A DNA stretch of 64,000 nucleotides, taken from contig NZ_LRUB01000017.1 in assembly GCF_001550065.1 (NCBI RefSeq), forward strand, positions 62,001 to 126,000, written 5' to 3'. This stretch comes from Kordiimonas lipolytica (GTDB lineage Bacteria > Pseudomonadota > Alphaproteobacteria > Sphingomonadales > Kordiimonadaceae). The translations under genes were made by a program, and so were the position numbers. The notes below the pieces were generated by a model. That model saw only the letters and a list, made by a program, of their open reading frames with translations, ran no database searches and was not told where the DNA came from. Of this stretch, positions 43,391 through 51,305 are shown piece by piece. The number at the start of each line of letters is the position of its first letter. Position 1 is the stretch's first letter.

Positions 43391-43989
43391 TCCAGCGAGA
43401 TGCTTCACCTACTGACCAGCTTCAAGATGCCGTTATAGAGGAACATGTGTTTACACATCTGATCGAGCAGCATTTCACAATATTAGTGATCGTCTTTGTT
43501 GCGGGCTATCTGCTCGCGAAGATACCAGCAGTTTTGTGGGCTATCAGACAAGATCAAGACCGTCAGAAACTTTTGGCTTTGGGAAAGGCTGAAAAAAAAG
43601 TCCGCCAGCGCGCTTGGATTCTGGATCCGTTTGAAGCCAAATCGTCGACTTCCTTGCCCGAGACTTTAAAAAGCCAGATTGCGCTATTGACACCGCAAGA
43701 TGGTATCCTGATGGCCAATGTTGAGGCAGACAGGCATGATTATGCCGCCCGAGAACTCCAAGCGTCAGATTTCTTTGAGGTCTATCCGGATGCCAGCAAG
43801 GAGTCCATCGCAAATGCGCTTATACTCGCTAACGCACTGATGGCCAAGGTCACTTGGATTGGAGAGGCCTGCCGTAGTGAACTTGTTGCTGCCGAGCAAA
43901 TAAAGGGCTATCTAAAACAGCACCATCCGGGGTTTGAGGCGGCAAGTTACGATGCGGTAATCCATTATAGCATTGTTGCAACCCGGTAG
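43387..43989 (+). CDS. Unknown membrane-anchored protein
   Basis: I do not recognise this 200-residue protein. One membrane helix is visible near the N-terminus ([20 protein letters not shown]). It is followed by a basic stretch ([22 protein letters not shown]) and a soluble, mostly helical domain. Its start overlaps the acetyltransferase stop by four bases, so the two are translationally coupled. It shares the AT-richer composition of that gene. Confidence 0.7.
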   Translation: MIQRDASPTDQLQDAVIEEHVFTHLIEQHFTILVIVFVAGYLLAKIPAVLWAIRQDQDRQKLLALGKAEKKVRQRAWILDPFEAKSSTSLPETLKSQIALLTPQDGILMANVEADRHDYAARELQASDFFEVYPDASKESIANALILANALMAKVTWIGEACRSELVAAEQIKGYLKQHHPGFEAASYDAVIHYSIVATR

Positions 43990-43994
43990 GTGTC

Positions 43995-44066
43995 ATGGCG
44001 GACAAAAGCTTCACTTACATTCTTGGTAGTGTGAAAGACGGCAAGGCCCGTAATTTGTTGCCTTGA
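43995..44066 (+). pseudogene. 5' remnant of a GIY-YIG endonuclease gene
   Basis: An ATG opens 23 codons reading MADKSFTYILGSVKDGKARN and then four more before TGA. The segment YILGSVKDGKAR is the start of a GIY-YIG nuclease and reappears as YVLGSVKDGKAR in the intact gene 1.2 kb downstream. The catalytic YVGWT and the remainder are missing here. The two copies differ mainly at third codon positions, so this is an older, diverged fragment, not a fresh duplication. Confidence 0.75.
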
Positions 44067-44128
44067 AAAAGCCGGCTTTTTCCCCCTATCGTTAGCGACA
44101 GCGTGATTGTCAGTGATGGGGGAATGAC

Positions 44129-44782
44129 ATGGCAACCAATCAAAATCTTCTGCAATTTGTCGAAAAGGCGCTCGGGAAAGGCCAAGGCCGCGAGGATATA
44201 GCGACTGCCCTTGAAGCTGCAGGCTGGGACAAAGGCGAGATCAAAAAGGCCCTGGCCGCTTTCGCCCCGATGGATTTTCCGGTTCCCGTTCCAAGCAAGC
44301 ATTATTCACTGGCCGCGCGGGACACAGTTTTCTACCTGTTCCATTTCTGCGCCCTTTATCTGGCGAGCTGGGGCATCATTTTCCTGTTCTTCAATATCCT
44401 TGATTTCACTATTCCAGATGCGTCCAATTCCATGAATGCCGATTATATCGAAGGCAATATTCGCTACTGGGTCGCTTGGTCGATTGTTTTCGTTCCAGCT
44501 TACCTCATCGCTGCATGGAAAGCAGAGCAGCGCACAAAGCAGGACCCTAATTGCCCCATGTCCAGCGGCCGACAGTGGCTGACCTATCTGACCTTGTTTC
44601 TGGCCGGGATGACGGCGCTTGGTGATCTGGTAGCCCTTATTTACCACTTTCTGGACGGCGCCGCGACGATGCGGTTTTTGTTGAAGGTGGCTGTGGTTGC
44701 TGGCGTGTCCGGTGGTGTTCTTCTCTACTATTTTCGGTCAATCAAGGCGGTTGAAGATGCGGAGGCTGGTGATGCAGCCTAG
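44129..44782 (+). CDS. DUF5671-type membrane protein
   Basis: The 217-residue protein starts with a small helical module (LLQFVEKALGKGQGREDIATALEAAGW) resembling the SHOCT-like N-terminus seen in DUF5671 proteins. Four hydrophobic helices follow, beginning YSLAARDTVFYLFHFCALYLASWGIIF. Function is unknown. A second membrane-anchored ORF overlaps its last 11 bases. Both lie between the GIY-YIG remnant and the intact GIY-YIG gene. Confidence 0.8.
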   Translation: MATNQNLLQFVEKALGKGQGREDIATALEAAGWDKGEIKKALAAFAPMDFPVPVPSKHYSLAARDTVFYLFHFCALYLASWGIIFLFFNILDFTIPDASNSMNADYIEGNIRYWVAWSIVFVPAYLIAAWKAEQRTKQDPNCPMSSGRQWLTYLTLFLAGMTALGDLVALIYHFLDGAATMRFLLKVAVVAGVSGGVLLYYFRSIKAVEDAEAGDAA

Positions 44783-45221
44783 TTCGTCCGCTAAACTGTT
44801 CCTGGGCATTGCAGCAGCCCTGACCCTTTTGTTGGTCATTGTTGGCACCGTGCTGGTGCGCTCGCCTTCTGAAATGAAGCTGGTGAAAATGGATCAAAAG
44901 CGGGTGCAGCACTTGCAGCAGCTTGCCCAATCGGTGCGTGTTTTTTATCGGGGCGAAAAGGCCTTGCCGGAAACTTTGGTTGCCCTGAAGGAACGAGATG
45001 ACCGCGTCAAGCTGTCTGCCGATCCTGTTTCGGGGAGAAGCTATCAGTATCATTCTATCGGCGAGACTTCGTTTGAGCTTTGCGCTACATTTTCTTTGTC
45101 CACCCTTGAAGGCGACCGGCCAATGTATGGATTGATATATGACGTGGACTGGCGGCACCCTGCCGGTGACTATTGCTTCAAAATCGATATTGATAGCCAG
45201 AATGACCTGCGCGGGCTTTGA
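44772..45221 (+). CDS. Unknown membrane-anchored protein, partner of DUF5671 gene
   Basis: The 149-residue protein begins MQPSSSAKLFLGIAAALTLL, giving one N-terminal membrane helix. The following domain (SEMKLVKMDQKRVQHLQQLAQ, later FSLSTLEGDRPM) should be periplasmic. No family is recognised with certainty. GGAGGC lies seven bases before the ATG, and the start overlaps the DUF5671 gene, so the two are coupled. Its stop overlaps the first codons of the GIY-YIG gene. Confidence 0.72.
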   Translation: MQPSSSAKLFLGIAAALTLLLVIVGTVLVRSPSEMKLVKMDQKRVQHLQQLAQSVRVFYRGEKALPETLVALKERDDRVKLSADPVSGRSYQYHSIGETSFELCATFSLSTLEGDRPMYGLIYDVDWRHPAGDYCFKIDIDSQNDLRGL

Positions 45222-45483
45222 GTATCCCTGCTTCGTTTATGTCCTCGGGAGCGTGAAGGACGGCAAGGCTCGCACCTATGTGGGCTGGACCAGGGATGTG
45301 GAGGCGCGGCTTGCGTCCCACAACGCGGGCACCGGTGCCAAATCCACCCGCGGGCGAGAGTGGGTGGTTTTGCATACAGAAGAGTTTAAAACACGCGGCG
45401 AGGCCATGAGCCGGGAATGGCACTTGAAACGCGACCGGAAATTCCGCAAAAAGCTGGTGGAAGAGTTTTTGAAAGGCCAATAG
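45202..45483 (+). CDS. GIY-YIG endonuclease-like protein
   Basis: The 93-residue protein has the UPF0213-like GIY-YIG fold. FVYVLGSVKDGKARTYVGWT replaces GIY and YIG with VYV and YVG; Arg36 follows in VEARLASHNAG; the catalytic glutamate is in EAMSREWHLKRD. These small proteins probably act in DNA processing, but the role is not established. The present start MTCAGFEYPC is inside the end of the previous gene and lacks the usual MADKSF-like beginning, which is stranded at 43995. Its stop is directly followed by recR. Confidence 0.85.
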   Translation: MTCAGFEYPCFVYVLGSVKDGKARTYVGWTRDVEARLASHNAGTGAKSTRGREWVVLHTEEFKTRGEAMSREWHLKRDRKFRKKLVEEFLKGQ

Positions 45484-46089
45484 ATGCCCCGTTCCCACGG
45501 CAGTGAAATTGATACGCTTATCCAGCTCCTGGCCAGGCTGCCCGGTCTTGGGCCACGGTCTGCACGGCGGTCCACGCTGCAGCTTCTCAAGAAACGCGAC
45601 ACCGTGATGAAGCCGCTCGCGGACGCCCTTCACATGGTGGCGGACAAGATTGTCATCTGCGATACCTGCGGCAATATCGATACCCACAATCCCTGCCATG
45701 TGTGTGAAGACACGCGGCGTGACCGCAGCCTGGTGTGCGTGGTTGAGGATGTCGCCGACCTTTGGGCGCTTGACCGGTCCGAGACCTTCAAGGGGCTTTA
45801 TCATGTTTTGGGCGGCACACTTTCGGCACTCGATGGTGTGGGCCCAGACGAGTTGAATATCACCCCACTGATTGACCGCGTTCAAACAGGCGAAGTGCAG
45901 GAGGTGATCCTGGCGCTTAACGCCACAGTAGACGGGCAGACCACCAGCCACTATCTGGCGGAGCGGCTGTCGGGTAGCGGGGTAAAGGTTACGGCGCTGG
46001 CGCACGGCGTGCCCGTGGGCGGCGAGTTGGATTATCTGGATGATGGTACGCTGGCGGCAGCGCTGCGTGCCCGAGGGAGTATAAGCTGA
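45484..46089 (+). CDS. recR: Recombination mediator RecR
   Basis: RecR works with RecF and RecO to load RecA on single-stranded gaps. The 201-residue protein has the helix-hairpin-helix [14 protein letters not shown] near residue 17 and the zinc finger C-DTC-...-PCHVCED. The Toprim segment [28 protein letters not shown] follows. It is complete. Its ATG follows the GIY-YIG stop directly. It would normally follow ybaB, so the genes between are an insertion. Confidence 0.96.
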   Translation: MPRSHGSEIDTLIQLLARLPGLGPRSARRSTLQLLKKRDTVMKPLADALHMVADKIVICDTCGNIDTHNPCHVCEDTRRDRSLVCVVEDVADLWALDRSETFKGLYHVLGGTLSALDGVGPDELNITPLIDRVQTGEVQEVILALNATVDGQTTSHYLAERLSGSGVKVTALAHGVPVGGELDYLDDGTLAAALRARGSIS

Positions 46090-46481
46090 TGACAGACCAT
46101 GTGAAGCACAAGGGCGGCTGCCACTGCGGCGCAGTGACGTTTGAACTGACAGCCCCGGCAACACTCAAGGGAAAGCGCTGCAACTGCAGCATCTGCAGCA
46201 TGACAGGCTTCATCCATGTGTTTGCAACAAAGGACGAATTCCGCATCACATCAGGCGCGGACAACCTGACTGACTACCGTTTCAATACAGGCACTGCGCA
46301 GCACCTCTTTTGCAAAACCTGCGGTGTCAAAAGCTTTTACGTGCCCCGCAGCCATCCGGACGGCTGGTCGGTCAACCTCAACTGTATCGACAAAACGACG
46401 GTTACGGACATTGATGTCGCTGATTTTGACGGCGCTAACTGGGAAGCCAATATTGCTGGCCTGCGCTCCGAAGGCGCTTAA
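46089..46481 (+). CDS. GFA-family (CENP-V-like) zinc protein
   Basis: The 130-residue protein has the GFA zinc-binding pattern GGCHCGAVTFEL, then RCNCSICSMTGF and HLFCKTCGVKSF. These cysteines bind two zinc ions in this fold. The founding member was reported to speed the reaction of glutathione with formaldehyde, but most members have no proven substrate. It begins on the last base of the recR stop codon, so it is probably translated with recR. Confidence 0.9.
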   Translation: MTDHVKHKGGCHCGAVTFELTAPATLKGKRCNCSICSMTGFIHVFATKDEFRITSGADNLTDYRFNTGTAQHLFCKTCGVKSFYVPRSHPDGWSVNLNCIDKTTVTDIDVADFDGANWEANIAGLRSEGA

Positions 46482-46736
46482 GGTACAGCAAATCCCCCAA
46501 AAAGAGGGTCGGGGCCTGCGCGCTTTGGCAACAGACCCCGAGGGGAGCCCAGGCGTCAGCCAGGGGCTCGGGAGTGTGAAACGTCTCTCTAAGGGGAATA
46601 TCCCCACCTATCATCGCAAATCGGAAGGCCGAGTTGGGCGGCCAACCATCGTCACTCGGGAATATTCTCATCCGCTTGAGATTGAAAATACTCTTCCAGT
46701 GCGAGCATCAAAACTAGAAAGAATTTAGGTGGGGTT
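46482..46736. other. Convergent gap with several hairpins
   Basis: This 255-base gap between the GFA gene and dapE holds no convincing ORF. Several short stems can be drawn: TCGGGG/CCCCGA (46509-46541), GAGCCC/GGGCTC (46545-46569), GGGG/CCCC (46593-46605) and GTTGG/CCAAC near 46636. None is followed by a clear T run. It could be a structured RNA or decayed sequence. Confidence 0.35.
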
Positions 46737-47876
46737 TTAGCCCAGCAGGCGGTTGATCACGTCTTCATAGATGTCGGTCAGCGCTTCGATGTCGGCTACG
46801 GCCACATGCTCGTCGATCTTGTGCATGGTGGCACCGACAAGGCCGAATTCCACCACAGGGCACATGTCCTTGATGAAGCGGGCGTCCGATGTGCCGCCGG
46901 TGGTCGATAGCTCGGGCGTTACACCAAGCCGGGCGCTTGCGGCTTCCTGCACGGCGTCCGAAAGCGGCCCCGCGGGTGTCAGGAAGCTGTCGCCACTGAG
47001 CCACCAGTCGATCTCATAATCCACACCCGCGCCATCCATGCGGCGGGTTAGTTCCGCGCGCAGGGCTTCGGGGGTGAATTCATTATTGAAACGCACGTTG
47101 AAGCGCGCCTTGGCCTCGGCGGGGATCACATTGTGGCTTTCGTTGCCCACGTGAACATTCACGATCTCAAGGTTAGAGGGCTGAAAGCGGTCGTTCCCGT
47201 CATCAAGTGGGCCATCCAGCGTGGCCAGCAGCTTGACCATATCCGGGATCGGGTTCTTGGCCACATGCGGGTAGGCCACATGGCCCTGCGTGCCCTTGAC
47301 CGTCACGATGCCGTGCAGGCTGCCGCGGCGGCCTATCTTGATCATCTGGCCCATCTCCGTCGGGTTGGTGGGCTCGCCCACCAGGCACATGTCTATCTGC
47401 TCGTTGCGCTCGCGCATCCAGTCCAGCACCTTTTTGGTGCCATTGACCGCGTCGCCTTCCTCATCGCCTGTGATCAGAAGCGAGATCGAGCCTTTCGGCG
47501 TTCCCTTGGCAAGGCGGCGCTCAACCGCAACCACGAAGGCGGCGATGGCGGATTTCATGTCAGAGGCGCCGCGGCCATATAGCTGGCCGTCGCGCACTTC
47601 AGCAGTGAAGGGGTCAACTGACCAATGGTCCTTCGCACCCACGGGAACCACATCTGTGTGACCGGCAAAGCAGAAGTTCGGGGCCTCACTCCCTAGCCGG
47701 GCATAGAGGTTCGGGACAGGGGCATAGCCTTCTTCCTCGAACACCAGTTTTTCGCACTTGAAGCCCATCTCGGTCAGGTAGCTTGCAAGCAGATCCAGCG
47801 CGTCGCCCTTGTCTGGGGTCACGCTTTCAAGGCGGATCAGTTCCTGGCTGAGGGTAATGGGGTCAAGGCCTGCCAT
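46737..47876 (-). CDS. dapE: Succinyl-diaminopimelate desuccinylase
   Basis: DapE cleaves N-succinyl-LL-diaminopimelate in lysine and peptidoglycan synthesis. The 379-residue M20 metallopeptidase has zinc ligands in CFAGHTDVVPVG and GRGASDMKSAIAAF. The catalytic glutamate is in LLITGDEEGDAVNG, and later ligands lie in STTGGTSDARFI and EFGLVGATMHKIDEHV. It follows dapD by three bases, forming a dapD-dapE unit. Confidence 0.96.
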   Translation of the reverse strand: MAGLDPITLSQELIRLESVTPDKGDALDLLASYLTEMGFKCEKLVFEEEGYAPVPNLYARLGSEAPNFCFAGHTDVVPVGAKDHWSVDPFTAEVRDGQLYGRGASDMKSAIAAFVVAVERRLAKGTPKGSISLLITGDEEGDAVNGTKKVLDWMRERNEQIDMCLVGEPTNPTEMGQMIKIGRRGSLHGIVTVKGTQGHVAYPHVAKNPIPDMVKLLATLDGPLDDGNDRFQPSNLEIVNVHVGNESHNVIPAEAKARFNVRFNNEFTPEALRAELTRRMDGAGVDYEIDWWLSGDSFLTPAGPLSDAVQEAASARLGVTPELSTTGGTSDARFIKDMCPVVEFGLVGATMHKIDEHVAVADIEALTDIYEDVINRLLG

Positions 47877-47879
47877 GGG

Positions 47880-48719
47880 TTAGTCTCTCAACAACTCGTT
47901 CACCGAGGTTTTGGATCGCGTGCGCTCATCCACCCGTTTCACGATTACGGCGCAGGCCAGATTGGGGCCCGGTGTGCCGTCTGGAAGCGGTTTGCCCGGC
48001 AGCGTGCCAGGCACCACAACACTATAGGCCGGAACGCGGCCCATGAACACTTCGCCGGTGTTGCGGTCAACAATCTTGGTGGATGCGCCGATGAACACGC
48101 CCATGGAAAGGACAGCGCCTTCCTCAATAACCACACCTTCCGCCACTTCGGAGCGCGCGCCGATGAAACAGTTGTCTTCGATAATCACCGGGCCTGCCTG
48201 CAGGGGCTCCAGCACGCCGCCAATACCTGCGCCGCCTGAGATATGCACATTCTTGCCAATCTGGGCACAGCTGCCCACGGTGGCCCAGGTGTCAACCATG
48301 GTGCCTTCGTCCACATAGGCGCCCAGGTTCACGAACGACGGCATTAGTACTGCACCCTTGCCGATAAAGGCAGAGCGGCGCACGATGGCGCCCGGCACGG
48401 CGCGGAAGCCTGCGTCGCGGAAGCGGTTTTCACCCCAGCCTTCGAACTTGGAGGGCACCTTGTCCCACCAGTTGGTATTTTCACCCGGGCCGCCGGCGAT
48501 GGTTTCCATGTCATTGAGGCGGAACGACAGCAGCACGGCTTTCTTCAGCCACTGGTTCACCACCCATTCGCCACTTTCCTTGCTGGCCACGCGGGCTTCG
48601 CCACTGTCGAGCAGGTTCAGCGCGGCTTCGACAGCGTCGCGGATTTCGCCGGTGGTTGCGGCAGAGGCCTGGTCGCGATTGTCGAACGCGTCGTTGATGA
48701 TGGTTTCCAGTTGGCTCAT
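47880..48719 (-). CDS. dapD: Tetrahydrodipicolinate N-succinyltransferase
   Basis: DapD transfers succinyl from succinyl-CoA to tetrahydrodipicolinate. The 279-residue protein has an N-terminal helical domain and a left-handed beta helix. Typical segments are [46 protein letters not shown] and [16 protein letters not shown]. It is followed directly by dapE. The upstream pyrimidine nucleotidase gene has the same polarity about 110 bases away, an order often kept in Alphaproteobacteria. Confidence 0.96.
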   Translation of the reverse strand: MSQLETIINDAFDNRDQASAATTGEIRDAVEAALNLLDSGEARVASKESGEWVVNQWLKKAVLLSFRLNDMETIAGGPGENTNWWDKVPSKFEGWGENRFRDAGFRAVPGAIVRRSAFIGKGAVLMPSFVNLGAYVDEGTMVDTWATVGSCAQIGKNVHISGGAGIGGVLEPLQAGPVIIEDNCFIGARSEVAEGVVIEEGAVLSMGVFIGASTKIVDRNTGEVFMGRVPAYSVVVPGTLPGKPLPDGTPGPNLACAVIVKRVDERTRSKTSVNELLRD

Positions 48720-48828
48720 GGGTGCGGTTCCTTGGGCTTAAGGTCGTTCACAAAAATCGCAAGAACAATAGCGTCCGCGCCCCTCAAGTCAATCGCGGGA
48801 ACAGGCTGGCCGCCCTAGAATTCCTAAC

Positions 48829-49521
48829 CTACCGGTTTAAAAAAGCGTGCAGCCAGGTTGCCAGATTGCCGGTTTCCGCATGCACGGTTTCCGGGTCGTG
48901 GTCTGCCTTGCCCCAGATATTGCCTGTGTTGATCCACACCGTGGCCATGCCCATGGCGTGCGCTGGCACAAGGTTGCGGGCCATGTCTTCAAACATCACG
49001 GCGCGCTTGGGGTCAATGTCGTATTTGGCGACGAACTTGTCGTACACTTGCGGTTTCGGTTTGGGCTCCAGGTCCGCTTCGTGAATGTCGAAGATATCTT
49101 CGAACAGGTCGTCAATACCAAGGCGGTCCAGCACCTTGGCGGCGTATTTCGCGTCTGCATTGGTGAATACCACCCTGCGGCCATCCAGCCGGGTGATGGC
49201 ATCGCGCAGATGATCGTCGCGCTCAATCGGTGCGAAGTCGATATCATGCACGCTGTCCAGATAATGGTATGGGTCCACCGAATGGTGCGCCATCAGGCCC
49301 TTCAGCGTGGTGCCGTGTTCCAGCAGATACTGTTTCTGTACCTTGCGGGCGTCCTCGGCGTTCAGGCCAAGAAGCGTCTGCACATATTCGCCGATCTTCT
49401 GGTCGATCTGGCTGAACAGGTTGCATTCCGCCGCATAAAGCGTGTTATCAAGATCGAAAACCCAGGCATCGCGCGGGGTGTCGAAGGTGGGGTGAAAGCT
49501 TTGCTTTTTAAAATCCAACAT
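48829..49521 (-). CDS. Pyrimidine 5'-nucleotidase (HAD family)
   Basis: The 230-residue HAD phosphatase has motif I in VFDLDNTLYAAECNLF, motif II in VVFTNADAKYAAKVLDRLG and motif IV in VMFEDMARNLVPAHAMGM. The DxDNTLY form with a following cap resembles the Sdt1/Phm8-type pyrimidine 5'-nucleotidases. The substrate is inferred from family resemblance. It lies upstream of dapD on the same strand and is divergent from the GGDEF gene. Confidence 0.88.
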   Translation of the reverse strand: MLDFKKQSFHPTFDTPRDAWVFDLDNTLYAAECNLFSQIDQKIGEYVQTLLGLNAEDARKVQKQYLLEHGTTLKGLMAHHSVDPYHYLDSVHDIDFAPIERDDHLRDAITRLDGRRVVFTNADAKYAAKVLDRLGIDDLFEDIFDIHEADLEPKPKPQVYDKFVAKYDIDPKRAVMFEDMARNLVPAHAMGMATVWINTGNIWGKADHDPETVHAETGNLATWLHAFLNR

Positions 49522-49549
49522 GGTGCATATGATACTGCAATAATTGTCA

Positions 49550-49566
49550 TTAAAGCTAGATTAACC
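49550..49566 (+). promoter_or_regulatory. CtrA box
   Basis: TTAA-AGCTAGA-TTAACC matches the CtrA consensus TTAA-N7-TTAAC at every defined base. It lies about 70 bases before the GGDEF gene and about 30 bases from the divergent nucleotidase gene. Placement suits control of the GGDEF-DUF2336 operon. Confidence 0.7.
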
Positions 49567-49637
49567 GCAAGCAACATAGTTTTTATGACAGGGGGCCAGA
49601 TTTCAGGCAATCTGGAGCTGGAAGCGAAAGGGAAAAT

Positions 49638-51305
49638 GTGGCGCCACTGAAGAAAATGGCAGGTATTTCAGGCAGTTTGAGCCGGTCGAAGTCCAGCGCC
49701 TTCCGCGTTGCGGCAGGTGGAGATGTGCTGGACCAAAGCCCGTCTGCGGGCCCGCTAGTGGCCTTGTGGCAGCAAGATGAGGGTCCGCTGCATCACACGG
49801 TTCATGAAGCACTGACATCCGGCCTGCCAACGGACGCCCGCATCGAGGACGGTAAGGGCTCAACCTACTGGCTGGTGGCCGTGCCGCAGGGCAATGAGGT
49901 CGTGGTGGTGACGCGCGATACAACTCTGCCCGACAAAGTGACCGAAGCGCTTCTGAAAAGCCGCACCATGCTGAAGGAGCTTTTGGACGGCGCGGTCGAT
50001 TTGTCTTTCGAGCTTGATGAAAACTACAGGTTCCGCTTTGTGTCGCCTCACGAAGCGTTCGGGCAGGATACGGAACAGTGGCTTGGCCGGAACGCCACGC
50101 GCATTTTCTGGCCGGATGGCGAGGCACCTGTACGCAATCCTTTCACAGCAAAGCGCGAGGCGCAGTTTGATAATGTCCCGGCTCTGTTTGAAGGCGATAG
50201 CCGTCGCTGGCTGCATTTCAATGTGCATCCGCTTGTAAATGAACGCGGTGAGCAGACCGGCCTTCGGGGCACGTGCCGCGACATGACAGACCGCTATATG
50301 GCCGCCCGAAAGACAAAGCAGGACGGCCTGCGGTTCATGCTTTTGCAGCGGATCACCCGCATCCTGAATACGGCTGAAAGCGCCGATGACCTGTTCGACA
50401 GTGCGTCGGCCGCACTTCAGGAAGTGCTGCGAGCCGATATGGTATGGGCAGCGATGCATTATGAAGAAGGCCTCGTGCCCAGTTCCATCGTCGGCAGCTA
50501 TCAGGAAATACTGGATATGGACTCCATCTGGGCCAGCCTGGTTGCAGCTGAAGACCATGTGTTGCCATTTGAAAGCACGGGAGAGCGCCAGCATCTTGCG
50601 CTCAGGATGCAGCGGGGGGACAAGAGCCTCGGCATGATGATTGTCAGCCGGGATACGAAAGTCAGCCCTTGGTCGGACCTTGAAGTGGAGCTTTTGAGCG
50701 GTGTCGTTGAAGTGCTGACAGCGGCGTTTGGCAAGGCGGAACTCATCGACACACTTTACCGCCTGTCCAGCAAGGACGAGCTGACCGGGCTGATGAACCG
50801 TCGTGCGCTTCTGGAAGCGGTGGAACGGCGCCTTAAGCACCAGTGCCGCACAGGCCTTTCAGGCTGTCTGGTTTTTATTGATCTGGACCATTTCAAGGAA
50901 GTCAACGACACACTGGGGCACCGGGCGGGTGATCAGGCGCTCAAGGGTGTCGCCAAGCATATGCAGGCCATGATCAGGCCGTGCGATTTTGCGGGGCGCT
51001 ATGGCGGTGATGAATTCATCCTCTGGCTGGAGGATATGGATAGCGACGTTGCGGCCAAGAAGGCCGAAAGCCTGATCGCGGCCATGCCTGCCATTCGGAG
51101 TGAGATCGGCGGAGACGGTCTGCGGCTGAATGCATCGATCGGAGTTTGCCCATCGGTTGCGGGGGTGGATTTGACGTTCGAGAAATTGGCCGATCGCGCC
51201 GATGCGGTTCTGTATGAAGTTAAAGAAGCGGGGCGTGGCCATGTGGCTATTGCACCGACAAGCGAGGCCCCGGGTGATACCGCGGCGGGGGAAGAGGAAG
51301 ACTGA
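49638..51305 (+). CDS. PAS-GAF-GGDEF diguanylate cyclase
   Basis: The 555-residue protein has a PAS-like domain at about 105-215 and a GAF-like domain at about 235-385. The C-terminal cyclase domain has SSKDELTGLMNRRALLEAV, IDLDHFKEVNDTLGHRAGD and an intact RYGGDEF active site near residue 455. It should make cyclic di-GMP. I saw no RxxD inhibitory site before GGDEF. It lacks membrane segments and should be cytosolic. GTG at 49638 follows AAGGG; an ATG at 49656 is an alternative. It overlaps the DUF2336 gene by one base. Confidence 0.92.
   Translation: MAPLKKMAGISGSLSRSKSSAFRVAAGGDVLDQSPSAGPLVALWQQDEGPLHHTVHEALTSGLPTDARIEDGKGSTYWLVAVPQGNEVVVVTRDTTLPDKVTEALLKSRTMLKELLDGAVDLSFELDENYRFRFVSPHEAFGQDTEQWLGRNATRIFWPDGEAPVRNPFTAKREAQFDNVPALFEGDSRRWLHFNVHPLVNERGEQTGLRGTCRDMTDRYMAARKTKQDGLRFMLLQRITRILNTAESADDLFDSASAALQEVLRADMVWAAMHYEEGLVPSSIVGSYQEILDMDSIWASLVAAEDHVLPFESTGERQHLALRMQRGDKSLGMMIVSRDTKVSPWSDLEVELLSGVVEVLTAAFGKAELIDTLYRLSSKDELTGLMNRRALLEAVERRLKHQCRTGLSGCLVFIDLDHFKEVNDTLGHRAGDQALKGVAKHMQAMIRPCDFAGRYGGDEFILWLEDMDSDVAAKKAESLIAAMPAIRSEIGGDGLRLNASIGVCPSVAGVDLTFEKLADRADAVLYEVKEAGRGHVAIAPTSEAPGDTAAGEEED

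Noticed and set aside
46251..46728. Short frames on both strands in the gap before dapE
   Set aside because: No ribosome sites and no recognisable protein; the gap is better described as hairpin-rich non-coding sequence.
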